The notes: a model not told the origin generated them from the sequence alone. Counted from the stretch's first letter, positions 46,501 through 54,386 are shown. The stretch: 64,000 bases of DNA from Campylobacter sputorum (GCF_002220775.1 NZ_CP019685.1:1116001-1180000); one strand, 5' to 3'. Made by a program: numbers and translations.

Positions 46501-47344
46501 ATATGCTGGTGGTTTTATGGGAATAATTAGAATTAATTTAATAGAAGAGATATTAGCAAAATATTTATTTTTTGTTTTATCATCAGATGTTACCGAAAAA
46601 CAAATAAAAAGTCTTGCTTTAGGCGGAAATATAAAAAATATTTCATCAGATTTTGAAAATATTAAAATTCCAGTACCGCCATTAGATATCCAAGAAAAAA
46701 TAATTTCTGAATGCAATAAACTCGAAGAAAAATATGAAAAAACTCGTATGGAAATAGAAGAGTATAAATCACAAATTCAAAAAATATTTGAAGAGCTTGA
46801 AGTCATAAAACCTAACGGGAGGGGGGAGTATATAACATATAAACTAAGTGATTCCAATGTATTTGACCTTTCTATCGGTAAAAGAGTTTTACAAAGTGAT
46901 CTTACTGAAAAAGGAATCCCTGTTTATAGTGCAAATGTATTTGAACCAATGGGTTTAATTAAAAGAGAGTTAATAGGAGATTTTAGTAAACCATACATAA
47001 TATGGGGCATTGATGGAGATTGGATGGTAAATATTTTAGCTAAAGGCTATGAGTTTTATCCTACTGATCACTGCGGAGTAATGAGCGTTGATGAAAGTAA
47101 AATTAATCCAAGATATATGGCATATCTTTTAGAAAAAGAGGGTAAAGGAATAGGATTTTCTAGAGCACATAGAGCCTCTCTAGATAGAATAAAAAGTATT
47201 TCTGTTAAAGTTCCGGGCATAGAAATACAAAACGAAAATATGATGAAAGTAATAAGTATTGAAGAAAAAATAAAAAAACTTAAAGAAGCTCAATTTGATT
47301 CAAATACTGAAATAAGCAATATTCTTAAAAAATACCTAAATTAA
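43583..47344 (+). CDS. Single-chain restriction-modification enzyme (type I-like / type IIG)
   Basis: A 1253-residue protein with three functions. Residues 1-200 resemble the N-terminal nuclease of HsdR: RADICVM near 103 and FIIECKTYG near 119 form a PD-(D/E)xK site. Residues 385-680 are an N6-adenine methylase with VIDYACGSGHFL (about 455) and NPPY (about 541). From about 830 the chain is HsdS-like: a first recognition domain, IPVPPLDIQEK near 1030, a coiled coil, and a second recognition domain to the end. Such fused enzymes cut and modify with one chain and two half-site readers. The TTG start lies one base after the trmA stop, with AAGGAG overlapping trmA. It is accessory; trmA and yccU are otherwise near neighbours in the genus. 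Confidence 0.85.
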   Translation: MITKDNLKNLLEHLGYTENKDKYIYHFDTTNCEIIVDFNNEKIIYPIEKGLTVNERQTTNFSDNENFVVFECIHRLLEKGYKPSHIEIEKRWSLGHLQKSGRADICVMNATGNDILFIIECKTYGDEFDKELKTLKSDGGQLFSYYQQEKSAKWLILYASNFENSKLLHQVKTIPVFDTEDMQKKDKNIDLYENSSSKEKAFETWIKTYNQKIYDDLIFREDTIAYNIGEKPLRIKDLKEFNPRDKIVNKFEEILRHNNVSDKENAFNKLTALFICKLVDEITKSKEDIVDFQFKYGTDTYETLLDRLQRLYKDGMDKFMKEEIFYISSEYPLNLFQTYKGQNRKNAIEDLKETFRKLKFYSNSDFAFKDVHNEELFRQNGKILVEVVKLFENYRIVYPSKHQFLGDLFEQLLNQGFKQNEGQFFTPIPITRFIWESLPIENLKSLDKKDAYPKVIDYACGSGHFLTEGIDLINKVKGNNDNNWVSENIYGIEKDYRLARVSKISLFMNGAGEGNIIFGDGLDNHKDKGVENNSFDILVANPPYSVKAFKSHLELEENEFELTEFISNDGSEIEVLFVEKIAQLLKPNGIAAVILPSSILSNTSNSYIGARELILKNFKIKAIAQFADKTFSATGTNTIVLFLQKYNEPPKYFKIIEDTVQAIFNNQKVSEWLDNEILDDYINHIGVDEEIYIDFIEEKRDYEDFSDDDYFKMYVNDFKNSTELKNLIAKNTFKKLNEKEQKIKINNIFYVNVKEIEKDKLFYFSLVRNQETLIVKSPTNANEQYKYLGYKWSNRKGNEGIQIQKMSGLLYDPKNRESHKHISPLIRKMYNGNLKNIDEELEEYTNIFQTKNMLDFEREKFDTSISLIEKRNINIVSKYNIKKLKNINGFLLIRGVTYPKDKESLFVTNNVILTADNITLDNRLDIKKEIFIDNSYEMDEEKKLIKEDIFICLSSGSLKHIGKMAFINSNLEKYAGGFMGIIRINLIEEILAKYLFFVLSSDVTEKQIKSLALGGNIKNISSDFENIKIPVPPLDIQEKIISECNKLEEKYEKTRMEIEEYKSQIQKIFEELEVIKPNGRGEYITYKLSDSNVFDLSIGKRVLQSDLTEKGIPVYSANVFEPMGLIKRELIGDFSKPYIIWGIDGDWMVNILAKGYEFYPTDHCGVMSVDESKINPRYMAYLLEKEGKGIGFSRAHRASLDRIKSISVKVPGIEIQNENMMKVISIEEKIKKLKEAQFDSNTEISNILKKYLN
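46817..46826 (+). repeat. G-rich tract between the two recognition domains
   Basis: GGGAGGGGGG lies in the coding sequence for PNGRGEY, between the coiled coil and the second recognition domain of the restriction enzyme. It is the longest G run I noticed in this AT-rich window. Poly-G tracts in Campylobacter change length by slippage; six Gs is short for that but the place is suggestive. Confidence 0.5.
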
Positions 47345-47499
47345 TAGTAAAAAATCAACCATAGTTAGATAGTTTTAGCTGATTATTTATTTTGTAATAA
47401 TATAGCTATATCTTTTATTTTGGGCTGAATAATATAATAAATAAATTTCGATAGTTCCAAGAGCGTACAAAGCTATATAGAATGTGACGTTATGCTAAC

Positions 47500-47562
47500 A
47501 TTAAATTAATGTTAATATGGTAAAATTTTCTTTTAAAAAATGAAAAATATGATAATAAAGCA
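47500..47562 (+). repeat. Diverged direct repeat, copy 1 (yccU promoter and start)
   Basis: This segment aligns with 49292-49355 at about 55 of 64 positions with one gap. Both copies contain ATTAAATTAAT, TTAATATG, a TTAAAAAA run, GAAAAATATGA and ATAAAGCA in the same order. In copy 2 the ATG is the yccU start codon; here the matching ATG at 47549 opens only an 11-codon frame before TAG. The ribosome binding site AAAGGAAA of copy 2 is damaged to AAATGAAA here. Confidence 0.7.
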
Positions 47563-47689
47563 TTTTATATTTAATAAAGTATAGTGGAGAAAGAAGAAAA
47601 ATTATATTGATTGTTTATGTTTGTATTAATATGGCATTTAGAGACACAAAGAATGATTTGAGAAGCAAGGAATAAGAAATTATAAGTAT

Positions 47690-47968
47690 GGATAATAAAA
47701 ATAATCCTATTTCCAATCGATTTATTTCTAAGCATTATAACTGCCTTTTGAACATTCTTAATCGGTATAAGAAAAGTATATTAATTTGTTAATGATGTTT
47801 TGTATATTTGGTATCATAGCTTCTTTTATACAAAAAATGTTACTATTAGGAATATTATTGGATTGTCATCCCATATGGAATAACGATAATTGTGGTAGTG
47901 CTTATAACGTTCTTGCAAGAGACAAATGATAGAATAAGGTCAGTACAAATCAAAAAGAAGGTCGATTT
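47690..47968 (+). pseudogene. Broken small membrane-protein gene (CD1845-like)
   Basis: Three pieces in different frames read in order as one membrane protein: KIILFPIDLFLSIITAF then a stop and TFLIGIRK; then MMFCIFGIIASFIQKMLLLG in a second frame; then VIPYGITIIVVVLITFLQET with NDRIRSVQIKKK in a third. Hydrophobic segments and the PYG before the last helix remind me of the CD1845-family proteins carried on conjugative elements of Firmicutes. At least one stop and two frameshifts are needed, so it is dead. The family call is from memory and uncertain. Confidence 0.5.
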
Positions 47969-48502
47969 TTGCAAACATATAAAAATAAAGAAGAACTCAA
48001 GACTGAAATTAATAAAGCATTTGAGAAGTATATTTCAGAATTTGATAATATTCCAGAAAATTTAAAAGATAAGAGAGTTGATGAAGTTGATAGAACTCCA
48101 GCAGAAAATCTTGCTTATCAGGTTGGCTGGACAAGTTTGCTTCTTAAATGGGAAGAAGATGAAAGAAAGGGGCTTCAAGTAAAAACACCATCGGATGAAT
48201 TTAAATGGAATCAACTTGGTGAATTATATCAGTGGTTCACGGATACCTACGCTCATTTATCCTTACAAGAGTTGAAGGCAAAATTAAATGAAAATGTTAA
48301 TTCTATCTATGTAATGATTGATTCGTTAAGTAACGAAGAATTATTTAAACCACATATGAGAAAATGGGCTGATGAAGCTACTAAAACAGCAGTATGGGAA
48401 GTATATAAATTTATTCATGTGAATACTGTTGCACCTTTTAAAACTTTCAAAACAAAAATCAGAAAATGGAAGAAGATAGCGTTACAAATTACGGTTTCGT
48501 AA
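47969..48502 (+). CDS. ClbS/DfsB-family four-helix protein
   Basis: A 177-residue soluble protein matching the ClbS/DfsB (DUF1706) group: NKEELKTEINKAFEKYISEF at the start, DRTPAENLAYQVGWTSLLLKWE near 50-71, FKWNQLGELYQWF near 86 and the end KFIHVNTVAPFKTFKTKIRKWKK. ClbS itself protects against colibactin, but most relatives have no proven role. The frame is intact. The start is TTG with AGAAGG upstream. The last few residues (ALQITVS) look unlike the family and may come from DNA beyond a junction. It is surrounded by decayed genes. Confidence 0.75.
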   Translation: MQTYKNKEELKTEINKAFEKYISEFDNIPENLKDKRVDEVDRTPAENLAYQVGWTSLLLKWEEDERKGLQVKTPSDEFKWNQLGELYQWFTDTYAHLSLQELKAKLNENVNSIYVMIDSLSNEELFKPHMRKWADEATKTAVWEVYKFIHVNTVAPFKTFKTKIRKWKKIALQITVS

Positions 48503-48702
48503 AATAAAAAATTGACAGATTGTGTCGGCAACTTCAAGCCTGAAATCATCTTTTATTTCATCTGCATTTACACATACAAAATCAGGAATTTCTAAAGTAA
48601 TATCTGAAATTTTATATCTTTTATCTTCTATTATATAGTATGTAAGTTCTGTTGTGTAATTATTTATAAATGTATTAAAACCATTATTAAACTCTTCTAA
48701 GC
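48482..48702 (-). pseudogene. C-terminal fragment of an unknown protein
   Basis: On the minus strand one frame is open for about 70 codons and reads like real protein: LEEFNNGFNTFINNYTTEL, then YYIIEDKRYKISDITLEIP, then DFVCVNADEIKDDFRLEVAD. There is no start codon at its upstream end, and it stops at 48700 or so where a plus-strand DUF1722 remnant begins, so it is cut by a junction. The 3' end overlaps the ClbS-like gene by about 21 bases. I do not recognise the family. Confidence 0.5.
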
Positions 48703-48920
48703 ATATTTGGGGCTATTTTAAAAAACAAGCTAAATCAAATGAGAAGAATAAATTTTTCTTTCTACTTAGTGAATACAAACTCTCCAAAATACATAATATC
48801 GAGATTTTTTGCTTCTTAGAACAACTTCTTATTATGTATCCAAATGAGTATTTGCAAAACACAAGCATTTTTGATTATTATAAAAAGATAAATAAACGAG
48901 ACTTTGGCACGAAGAGCTAA
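48693..48920 (+). pseudogene. C-terminal remnant of a DUF1722 (YbgA-like) protein
   Basis: The open frame reads SSKHIWGYFKKQAKSNEK, then LLSEYK, FLEQLLIMYPNEYLQNTS and FDYYKKIN. This follows the DUF1722 pattern (HIxGYFKK ... EYLxxQ). Only the last 65 or so residues remain, and everything upstream is replaced by unrelated minus-strand DNA. The frame runs through the place of the likely old stop: CGA at 48897-48899 would have been TGA before a single base change, so seven extra codons now follow. Confidence 0.6.
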
Positions 48921-49262
48921 TACCTATTTTACCAAGAGCTCAACTTTTAGGACAGCACCGAGAATGTTGTGCATTAAGAGGAAATGGCTGGGGCAAAAAA
49001 ACACTCTACCGTAGACTATGTGTTTAGACATAATCCAAATAAGCTGTTTTTATATCACTCTTTGATAATGACAGAAATGACATTAAGGGGTTACCATATA
49101 GACAAAAAATGGCTAGATCCAAGGTATCGTGGTAAAAAATCTACCCCCTATCTGACATTAGAAATTCCATCAATCTTACCTCATCCAATCTATAGTGAAC
49201 ACGATAAATCATATTTACAAGAGTGTCTTGAAAATTTAAAACAAAAAAATATCTTTTTATAA
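48896..49262 (+). pseudogene. Broken TIGR02328-family gene (pyrimidine-dimer glycosylase-like)
   Basis: The frame starts at ACG (48896) and reads RLWHEELIPILPRAQLLGQ, HRECCALRGNGWGKK, then after a one-base shift HSTVDYVFRHNPNKLFLYHS and TLRGYHIDKKWLDPRYRGK. This is the TIGR02328 pattern, which normally begins MRLWH. So the start codon is mutated ATG to ACG, and a run of seven A at 48995-49001 has one A too many. A later ATG at 48984 could start a 92-residue piece, but it lacks the conserved N-terminus. Confidence 0.7.
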
Positions 49263-49291
49263 TTTATATCTATAAATCATAATTTGATAAA

Positions 49292-49355
49292 ATTAAATTA
49301 ATTTTAATATGATAGAATTTCCTACTTAAAAAAGGAAAAATATGAATATAAAGCA
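49292..49355 (+). repeat. Direct repeat, copy 2 (intact yccU promoter and start)
   Basis: This is the working copy of the repeat at 47500-47562. It contains the TTAATATGATAGAAT promoter-like stretch, the AAAGGAAA ribosome binding site and the first codons of yccU. The 1.8 kb between the two copies holds only decayed genes and the ClbS-like gene. Confidence 0.7.
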
Positions 49356-49737
49356 AATTTTAAATAGTGCTAAAAACATAGCAATAGTAGGGCTTTCACC
49401 AAATGAAAGTAAACCGAGTAATATAGTTGGCAAGTATTTATTAGAACAAAATTTTAATATTTTTCCAATTTATCCTAAATTTGATACAATCTTAAATCAA
49501 AAAGTATATAGAGATTTAGATGATATAAATACCCAAATAGACATAGTTGTTGTGTTTAGAAAAGGAGTGTATGCAAAAAATTTACTACAAAAATGCATAC
49601 AGCACAACATAAACACTCTTTGGCTTCAACTTGGAATAACAAATGATGAAGCATCACAAATAGCTAAAGAAAAAGGGATAAATTTTATACAAGATAAATG
49701 CATTATGATAGAACACAAAGCAATAAAAGGACAATAA
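49342..49737 (+). CDS. CoA-binding protein YccU
   Basis: A 131-residue Rossmann-fold protein of the CoA_binding family, as in succinyl-CoA synthetase alpha chains. IAIVGLSPNESKPSNIVGKYL at residue 13 is the nucleotide-type loop and VYRDLDDI, IDIVVVFRKG and WLQLGI follow in order, ending QDKCIMIEH. Function in the cell is not known. The start has AAAGGAAAAAT. ilvA begins four bases after the stop, and the gene order yccU-ilvA matches what I remember of Campylobacter. Confidence 0.88.
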   Translation: MNIKQILNSAKNIAIVGLSPNESKPSNIVGKYLLEQNFNIFPIYPKFDTILNQKVYRDLDDINTQIDIVVVFRKGVYAKNLLQKCIQHNINTLWLQLGITNDEASQIAKEKGINFIQDKCIMIEHKAIKGQ

Positions 49738-49740
49738 ACA

Positions 49741-50952
49741 ATGGTAAATTTAAATAAAATCATTCAAGCAAAAAGAACTATTGATAAATTTATAAACAAA
49801 ACTCCATGTGCTTTGGCTCCAAAACTAAGCCAAATACATGAAGCAAATATATATTTAAAAAAAGAAAACTTGCAAAGAACTGGTGCTTACAAAATCAGGG
49901 GTGCTTACAATAAAATAGCAAATCTTACAAAAGATGAAATGGCAAAAGGAGTAATTGCAGCAAGTGCAGGAAATCATGCACAAGGTGTAGCAATAAGTGC
50001 AAAAAGTTTTAACATAAGATCAGTTATCGTAATGCCCGAAGCAACTCCTCTTCTTAAGGTTAGCGGGACAAAATCTCTTGGTGCTGAAGTTATATTAAAA
50101 GGCGATAATTTCGATGAAGCATATGCTTATGCACAAGAATATGCAAAAGAAAATGGACTAGTTTTCATTCACCCGTTTGATGATGAATTTGTTGAAGCAG
50201 GACAAGGAACTATCGCTTTAGAAATGCTTGAAGAAGTTAGTGACCTAGATATATTAGTTCTTCCTGTTGGTGGTGGTGGGCTTGCAAGCGGTGTTGCAAG
50301 TTGCATTAAACAAATAAATCCAAAAATCAAAGTTATAGCAGTTGGTGCAAAAGGTGCACCTGCAATGTTTGATAGCTTTAAGTCAAAAAAACCTATAAAT
50401 TCAAAAAGTGTTAGAACAATCGCAGATGGCATAGCAGTTAGAGATGCAAGCTGCGTAACATTAAAACACATTTTAGAATGTGTCGATGAGTTTGTTCAAG
50501 TTGATGATGAAGAGATTGCAAATGCTATACTTTATCTGCTTGAAGAGCAAAAAATCATAGTCGAAGGAGCTGGTGCAGCCGGAGTTGCAGCATTAATGAG
50601 CGATAAGTTTAAATACAAAAAAGGTAGTAACATCGGAATAATTTTAAGTGGTGGAAATATAGATGTTCAAATGCTAAATATAATCATAGAAAAAGGTCTT
50701 ATAAAATCTTATAGAAAAATGTATATAAGCGTAACTCTTGTTGATAAACCCGGTGCTCTAATGGGACTTACAGATGTTCTTAGACAAGCAAATGCAAATA
50801 TAATCAAGATTGATTATGACAGATTTTCAACCGAACTTGATTATGGCGATGCAAGAATTTCGATTACACTTGAAACAAAAGGCAAGGCTCATCAAGAACT
50901 TGTTGCAACCAAATTGCACGAATCTGGATATGAATTTACACAAAAATATTAA
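49741..50952 (+). CDS. ilvA: Threonine ammonia-lyase
   Basis: Converts threonine to 2-oxobutyrate, the first step of isoleucine synthesis, in line with ilvB and ilvH in this window. The 403 residues carry the PLP lysine in RTGAYKIRGAYNKI near 57, ASAGNHAQGVA near 80, the glycine-rich PVGGGGLASG near 180 and a C-terminal ACT-type domain (about 327-403, starting YISVTLVDKPGALMGL). One ACT domain makes it the shorter TdcB-like form rather than the 514-residue E. coli type. The ACT domain suggests control by amino acids. Confidence 0.94.
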   Translation: MVNLNKIIQAKRTIDKFINKTPCALAPKLSQIHEANIYLKKENLQRTGAYKIRGAYNKIANLTKDEMAKGVIAASAGNHAQGVAISAKSFNIRSVIVMPEATPLLKVSGTKSLGAEVILKGDNFDEAYAYAQEYAKENGLVFIHPFDDEFVEAGQGTIALEMLEEVSDLDILVLPVGGGGLASGVASCIKQINPKIKVIAVGAKGAPAMFDSFKSKKPINSKSVRTIADGIAVRDASCVTLKHILECVDEFVQVDDEEIANAILYLLEEQKIIVEGAGAAGVAALMSDKFKYKKGSNIGIILSGGNIDVQMLNIIIEKGLIKSYRKMYISVTLVDKPGALMGLTDVLRQANANIIKIDYDRFSTELDYGDARISITLETKGKAHQELVATKLHESGYEFTQKY

Positions 50953-50964
50953 AAGGAAATAAAA

Positions 50965-51672
50965 ATGGAAATTTTAACACTTATCATAACTTTTTTACTT
51001 GTTTTAACGCTAACTTTTGTATATAGACAGGCAAAAGAGATTAAAGCGCTAAACACAGTTTCAAAACCAGACATTACATCTGAAATAACAAGTTTTAGAA
51101 GCATAGGCGAATTAAATGTTTTTCAAATTATCAGCAAAGAAATAGTTACAAAAAAAGCAGATGCAATGAATGGAAAACTATGGAAACCTTTATTTGGCTG
51201 GTCGCTTTCTCAAAAGCAAATTGCAATAATATTTGGTTTTGAGATAAATTTTATTTATGATTTAAAAAGCGATGAATTTAACATAGTAAATCTTCAAAAT
51301 GGCGAATACAAGATAACTATGCCTCCTTGTAAGTATAAATACTCTATAACTGATATGAAAATTTATGATGAAAAAAATTCTAAATTTTTACCATTTTTGT
51401 TGCCTGATTCTATAAATGGACTTTTAGGTGTTAGTTTTAGCGAAGAAGATAAAAATAAACTTATAGATGAGGCGAAAAATGAAGTAAAATCTATATCACT
51501 ATCGATGATAAAAGATCTTGAAACAAAAATTCACAAATCCGCAACTGATACTCTAAATGCAATTGCGAATAGTTTTGGTGCTAAAAATATCGAGTATGTA
51601 TTTCAAGATAACAAAGCACAAAGTTCAAAAGTTAGCCTAGATATACAAGATACAAAAGAAGAGAAAATCTAA
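50965..51672 (+). CDS. DUF4230-like membrane-anchored protein
   Basis: A 235-residue protein with one N-terminal membrane segment (residues 3-21, then RQAKEIKAL) and a domain that should lie outside or inside the membrane facing the periplasm. The central IAIIFGFEINFIYDLKSDEF and ITMPPCKYKYSITDMKIYDE resemble DUF4230 proteins, which start the same way and end with a helix. A long helix with many Lys/Glu covers about 160-200. Its role is unknown. AAAAGGAAAT precedes the ATG, 12 bases after ilvA, so it may belong to that operon. Confidence 0.6.
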   Translation: MEILTLIITFLLVLTLTFVYRQAKEIKALNTVSKPDITSEITSFRSIGELNVFQIISKEIVTKKADAMNGKLWKPLFGWSLSQKQIAIIFGFEINFIYDLKSDEFNIVNLQNGEYKITMPPCKYKYSITDMKIYDEKNSKFLPFLLPDSINGLLGVSFSEEDKNKLIDEAKNEVKSISLSMIKDLETKIHKSATDTLNAIANSFGAKNIEYVFQDNKAQSSKVSLDIQDTKEEKI

Positions 51673-51705
51673 CTAAATAAACTTAACAAAAAAAAGGTGG
51701 GAGGT

Positions 51706-51780
51706 TGGTGACCCCTACGAGATTCGAACTCGTGTTACCGCCGTGAAAGGGCGATGTCCTAACCGTTAGACGAAGGGGCC
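51706..51780 (-). tRNA. tRNA-Glu (anticodon TTC)
   Basis: Read on the minus strand: GGCCCCTT...acceptor, D arm with TAACGGTTAGGAC, anticodon loop CTTTCAC with TTC, T arm CACGAG-TTCGAAT-CTCGT, and encoded CCA at 51706-51708. The G1-C72 type acceptor pairs well (GGCCCCT with AGGGGTC with one G-T pair). It lies between a plus-strand gene pair with no other RNA gene nearby. Confidence 0.96.
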
Positions 51781-51850
51781 AAGTTAAATTGAATGAAGTT
51801 CGAATTATACAAAGATTTATCTTAAATTTAAATAAAAAAGGATATGGAGT

Positions 51851-52318
51851 TTGAAAAACTTATTAACTATTATAGTTGTGCTATTTTTTACTGCTTGTTC
51901 TATAAAAAATACACCACAAAGCTCATCATCAGTTTTTTTTACTATAAATTCTCCAAATCTTAAGATAAGTGACGCTGGTTTTATCCATTATTACAACAAC
52001 TACACAACGCTGCAAATTTATAACTCCGGAGTTAGCATATTAAAGCTTGATATAAAAGATAAAATTTGCATAAACTCAGCTTGTAGCAATAAAATAGATT
52101 TTAATAAAAAATACCTTCTAGAGTCCCATTATGATAGTTTTTTAAACGACATTATAAATCAAAAACCAATTTACGAAAAAGAAAGTTTAATAAAAACAGA
52201 TTGTGGATTCAAACAAAATATAAGCAAAAATTCTATAGAATACGAAGTTTGTAATAATAAATCTATATTTAAAGATACAAAAAATAATATTACAATAGTT
52301 TTAAGGTTAATAAAATGA
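51851..52318 (+). CDS. Small lipoprotein of unknown function
   Basis: A 155-residue protein whose first 16 residues form a lipoprotein signal ending FTAC with the cysteine at 16 (lipobox FTAC). The mature part has four cysteines in pairs (CINSAC near 74-79 and DCGF/VCNN near 117-133) and no recognised domain. I know of no function. The start is TTG, with TATGGAG as binding site; an ATG nearby is out of frame. nfo starts four bases before the stop, so the two genes are coupled. Confidence 0.65.
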   Translation: MKNLLTIIVVLFFTACSIKNTPQSSSSVFFTINSPNLKISDAGFIHYYNNYTTLQIYNSGVSILKLDIKDKICINSACSNKIDFNKKYLLESHYDSFLNDIINQKPIYEKESLIKTDCGFKQNISKNSIEYEVCNNKSIFKDTKNNITIVLRLIK

Positions 52319-53160
52319 AATTTATAGGTGCACATGTTAGTATAGCAGGTGGGATTGAAAATGCGCCACTAAATGCTATGAATATAGGTGCAAATGCTTT
52401 TGGAATGTTTGTTAAAAATCAAAGACAATGGAGTGCAAAGCCATTAAATAATAAAAATATAAGTGAGTTTAAAAATAACTTGCAAAAAGCAGAAATATTG
52501 CCAGAGCATGTTTTAGTTCACAATAGTTATCTTATAAATTTAGGCTCAAATGATCCACTCAAGAGACAAAAAAGCATAGATTCTTTTTTAGATGAGATAA
52601 ATAGAGTAAATTTACTTGGTTTAAAGCTGATAAATTTTCATCCAGGATCACACTTAAATGAGATAAGCACAGATGAATGTCTTGAAAATATATCAAATTC
52701 TATAAATTATCTTTTGCAAAATTCACACAATGTTACTTTAGTCATAGAAAATACAGCAGGACAAGGCTCGAATTTAGGTTTTGATTTTTCTCATCTTGCT
52801 TATTTGGTGCAAAACTGCATAGACAAAGAGCGTATCGGTGTTTGTATAGATACATGTCATCTTTTTTCTGCAGGTTATGACATAAGAAGTAAAAGCAAAT
52901 ATAAAAAAACTTTTGATGAATTTGATAAAATCATTGGCAAAAAATTTCTAAAAGGTATGCATATAAACGATTCTAAGACTAAATTTGGAAGCAAAAAAGA
53001 TAGGCATGAGAGCATAGGTAAAGGAACTATCGGACTTGATGGCTTTTCAAATTTAATGCAAGATGATATGAGTAATAATATTCCACTTATTTTAGAAACT
53101 ATTGATGATACTATTTGGGATAAAGAGATAAATTTACTTAGAAAATTAGGAGATAAATGA
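52315..53160 (+). CDS. nfo: Endonuclease IV (AP endonuclease)
   Basis: Cuts DNA at abasic sites in base excision repair. The 281 residues have the family opening [20 protein letters not shown], the zinc ligands in [56 protein letters not shown] and DRHESIGKG, all intact. Full length. It overlaps the lipoprotein gene and the FadL-type gene by four bases each. Confidence 0.96.
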   Translation: MKFIGAHVSIAGGIENAPLNAMNIGANAFGMFVKNQRQWSAKPLNNKNISEFKNNLQKAEILPEHVLVHNSYLINLGSNDPLKRQKSIDSFLDEINRVNLLGLKLINFHPGSHLNEISTDECLENISNSINYLLQNSHNVTLVIENTAGQGSNLGFDFSHLAYLVQNCIDKERIGVCIDTCHLFSAGYDIRSKSKYKKTFDEFDKIIGKKFLKGMHINDSKTKFGSKKDRHESIGKGTIGLDGFSNLMQDDMSNNIPLILETIDDTIWDKEINLLRKLGDK

Positions 53161-54386
53161 AAAAAATAAACTTAATTATTTTACCAATTTGTATAACCAG
53201 TGTATTAAACGCATCTGGATACAAAATTCCGGAGCAAAGTGCCGATTCTGTCGCACTTGCTGGATCAAACTACGCTTATAGTTTTGGAAGTGACGCAGCA
53301 TATTACAATCCTGCAAACATGATGTTTATGTATGATATTTGGCATAGTTTGGAAACAAGTATATCATATTTTTATTTAGGAAAAACAAGTTTTGAGAACA
53401 AATCAAGCGTGCCCGGAACATATAGCACAAAATCTCAAAACTATAATATTTTTGTACCTCAACTATATTTTATATCGCCAGAATACATTCCAAATGTTAG
53501 ATTTGGTCTTTCAACTGCAGTTCCAGCTGGAGTTCAGATGCTATGGGATGATCCTTATCCAGCAGCAACTAGTAAAAAATTTGATCTTAAGATTCTTGAA
53601 GTAAATCCAAGCATTGCATATAGACTAAGTGATCAAATATCGCTTGGTTTAGGATTAAGAGCTTTATATTCAGATGGAACAGTAGAAAATGGCATTACGA
53701 ATTTTAACAGAAAACTGCAAGGTGATAGTATAGACTATGGATATAACTTAGGCATTACATATAAACCTATAGAAGATCTTAGTTTATCTGCAACATATAG
53801 ATCAAAAGTTGATTTAACCGTAAAAGGAGATGGTGATTTTAAATTTGGCAATGCAACTATGAGTACTCCAGCAAAAATCACTCTGCCGCTTCCAGCAAAT
53901 CTAGTTTTAGCTATAGCTTATAACTATAACGCATTTACATATATGTTTGCTTATGAAAGAACTTATTGGTCTGATTTTAAAGAGCTCGATTTTGATTATG
54001 ACAAAAAGATGCCAAATGCGATAGCAAAAAAAGTATTTGATGATCCAGCTCAAAGAAACTGGGATAATTCAAGCACTTATAGATTTGGTATTGCATTTGA
54101 TGCAACCACTAAACTAAGACTAATGGCTGGTTTTGCGATAGATGAAAATCCAGCTCATAGTGATAAAATGAATTTTGAACTTCCAAATTCAAAATCTTAT
54201 ATATATTCAACAGGATTAAACTATAAATTCAGTCCAAAATTCGAAGTTGCTCTTGCTTACTTGTATATGCAAAGAACCAATCAAGACGTAAATTCATATA
54301 CAGGAAATTATATAGGTACAGCACAAGGAACGATAAATAACGGAGATGCGCAAATAGCCAATTTAACTTTTAGGTATAATTTTTAA
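53157..54386 (+). CDS. OmpP1/FadL-family outer membrane protein
   Basis: A 409-residue outer-membrane channel for hydrophobic compounds. The signal peptide (residues 1-20, ending LNA) is followed by the hatch region [36 protein letters not shown], the mark of the FadL family. Alternating hydrophobic strands and the C-terminal aromatic end (FRYNF) fit a beta-barrel. The substrate could be fatty acids or aromatic compounds. The ATG overlaps the nfo stop. It overlaps the next gene by one base. Confidence 0.88.
   Translation: MKKINLIILPICITSVLNASGYKIPEQSADSVALAGSNYAYSFGSDAAYYNPANMMFMYDIWHSLETSISYFYLGKTSFENKSSVPGTYSTKSQNYNIFVPQLYFISPEYIPNVRFGLSTAVPAGVQMLWDDPYPAATSKKFDLKILEVNPSIAYRLSDQISLGLGLRALYSDGTVENGITNFNRKLQGDSIDYGYNLGITYKPIEDLSLSATYRSKVDLTVKGDGDFKFGNATMSTPAKITLPLPANLVLAIAYNYNAFTYMFAYERTYWSDFKELDFDYDKKMPNAIAKKVFDDPAQRNWDNSSTYRFGIAFDATTKLRLMAGFAIDENPAHSDKMNFELPNSKSYIYSTGLNYKFSPKFEVALAYLYMQRTNQDVNSYTGNYIGTAQGTINNGDAQIANLTFRYNF

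Larger units (their letters stand above)
47345..47968. other. Decayed accessory DNA between the restriction gene and the ClbS-like gene
   Basis: About 620 bases hold no intact gene. From 47500 to 47562 lies a diverged copy of the yccU promoter and start region. From about 47690 to 47960 lies a broken membrane-protein gene. The first 150 bases show nothing I can recognise. Short frames are interrupted in all phases. Confidence 0.6.

Noticed and set aside
48984-49262. 92-residue intact protein starting at 48984
   Set aside because: It is the second half of a TIGR02328-type protein whose conserved start lies upstream in another frame; the ATG is an internal codon overlap and no ribosome binding site of note precedes it.
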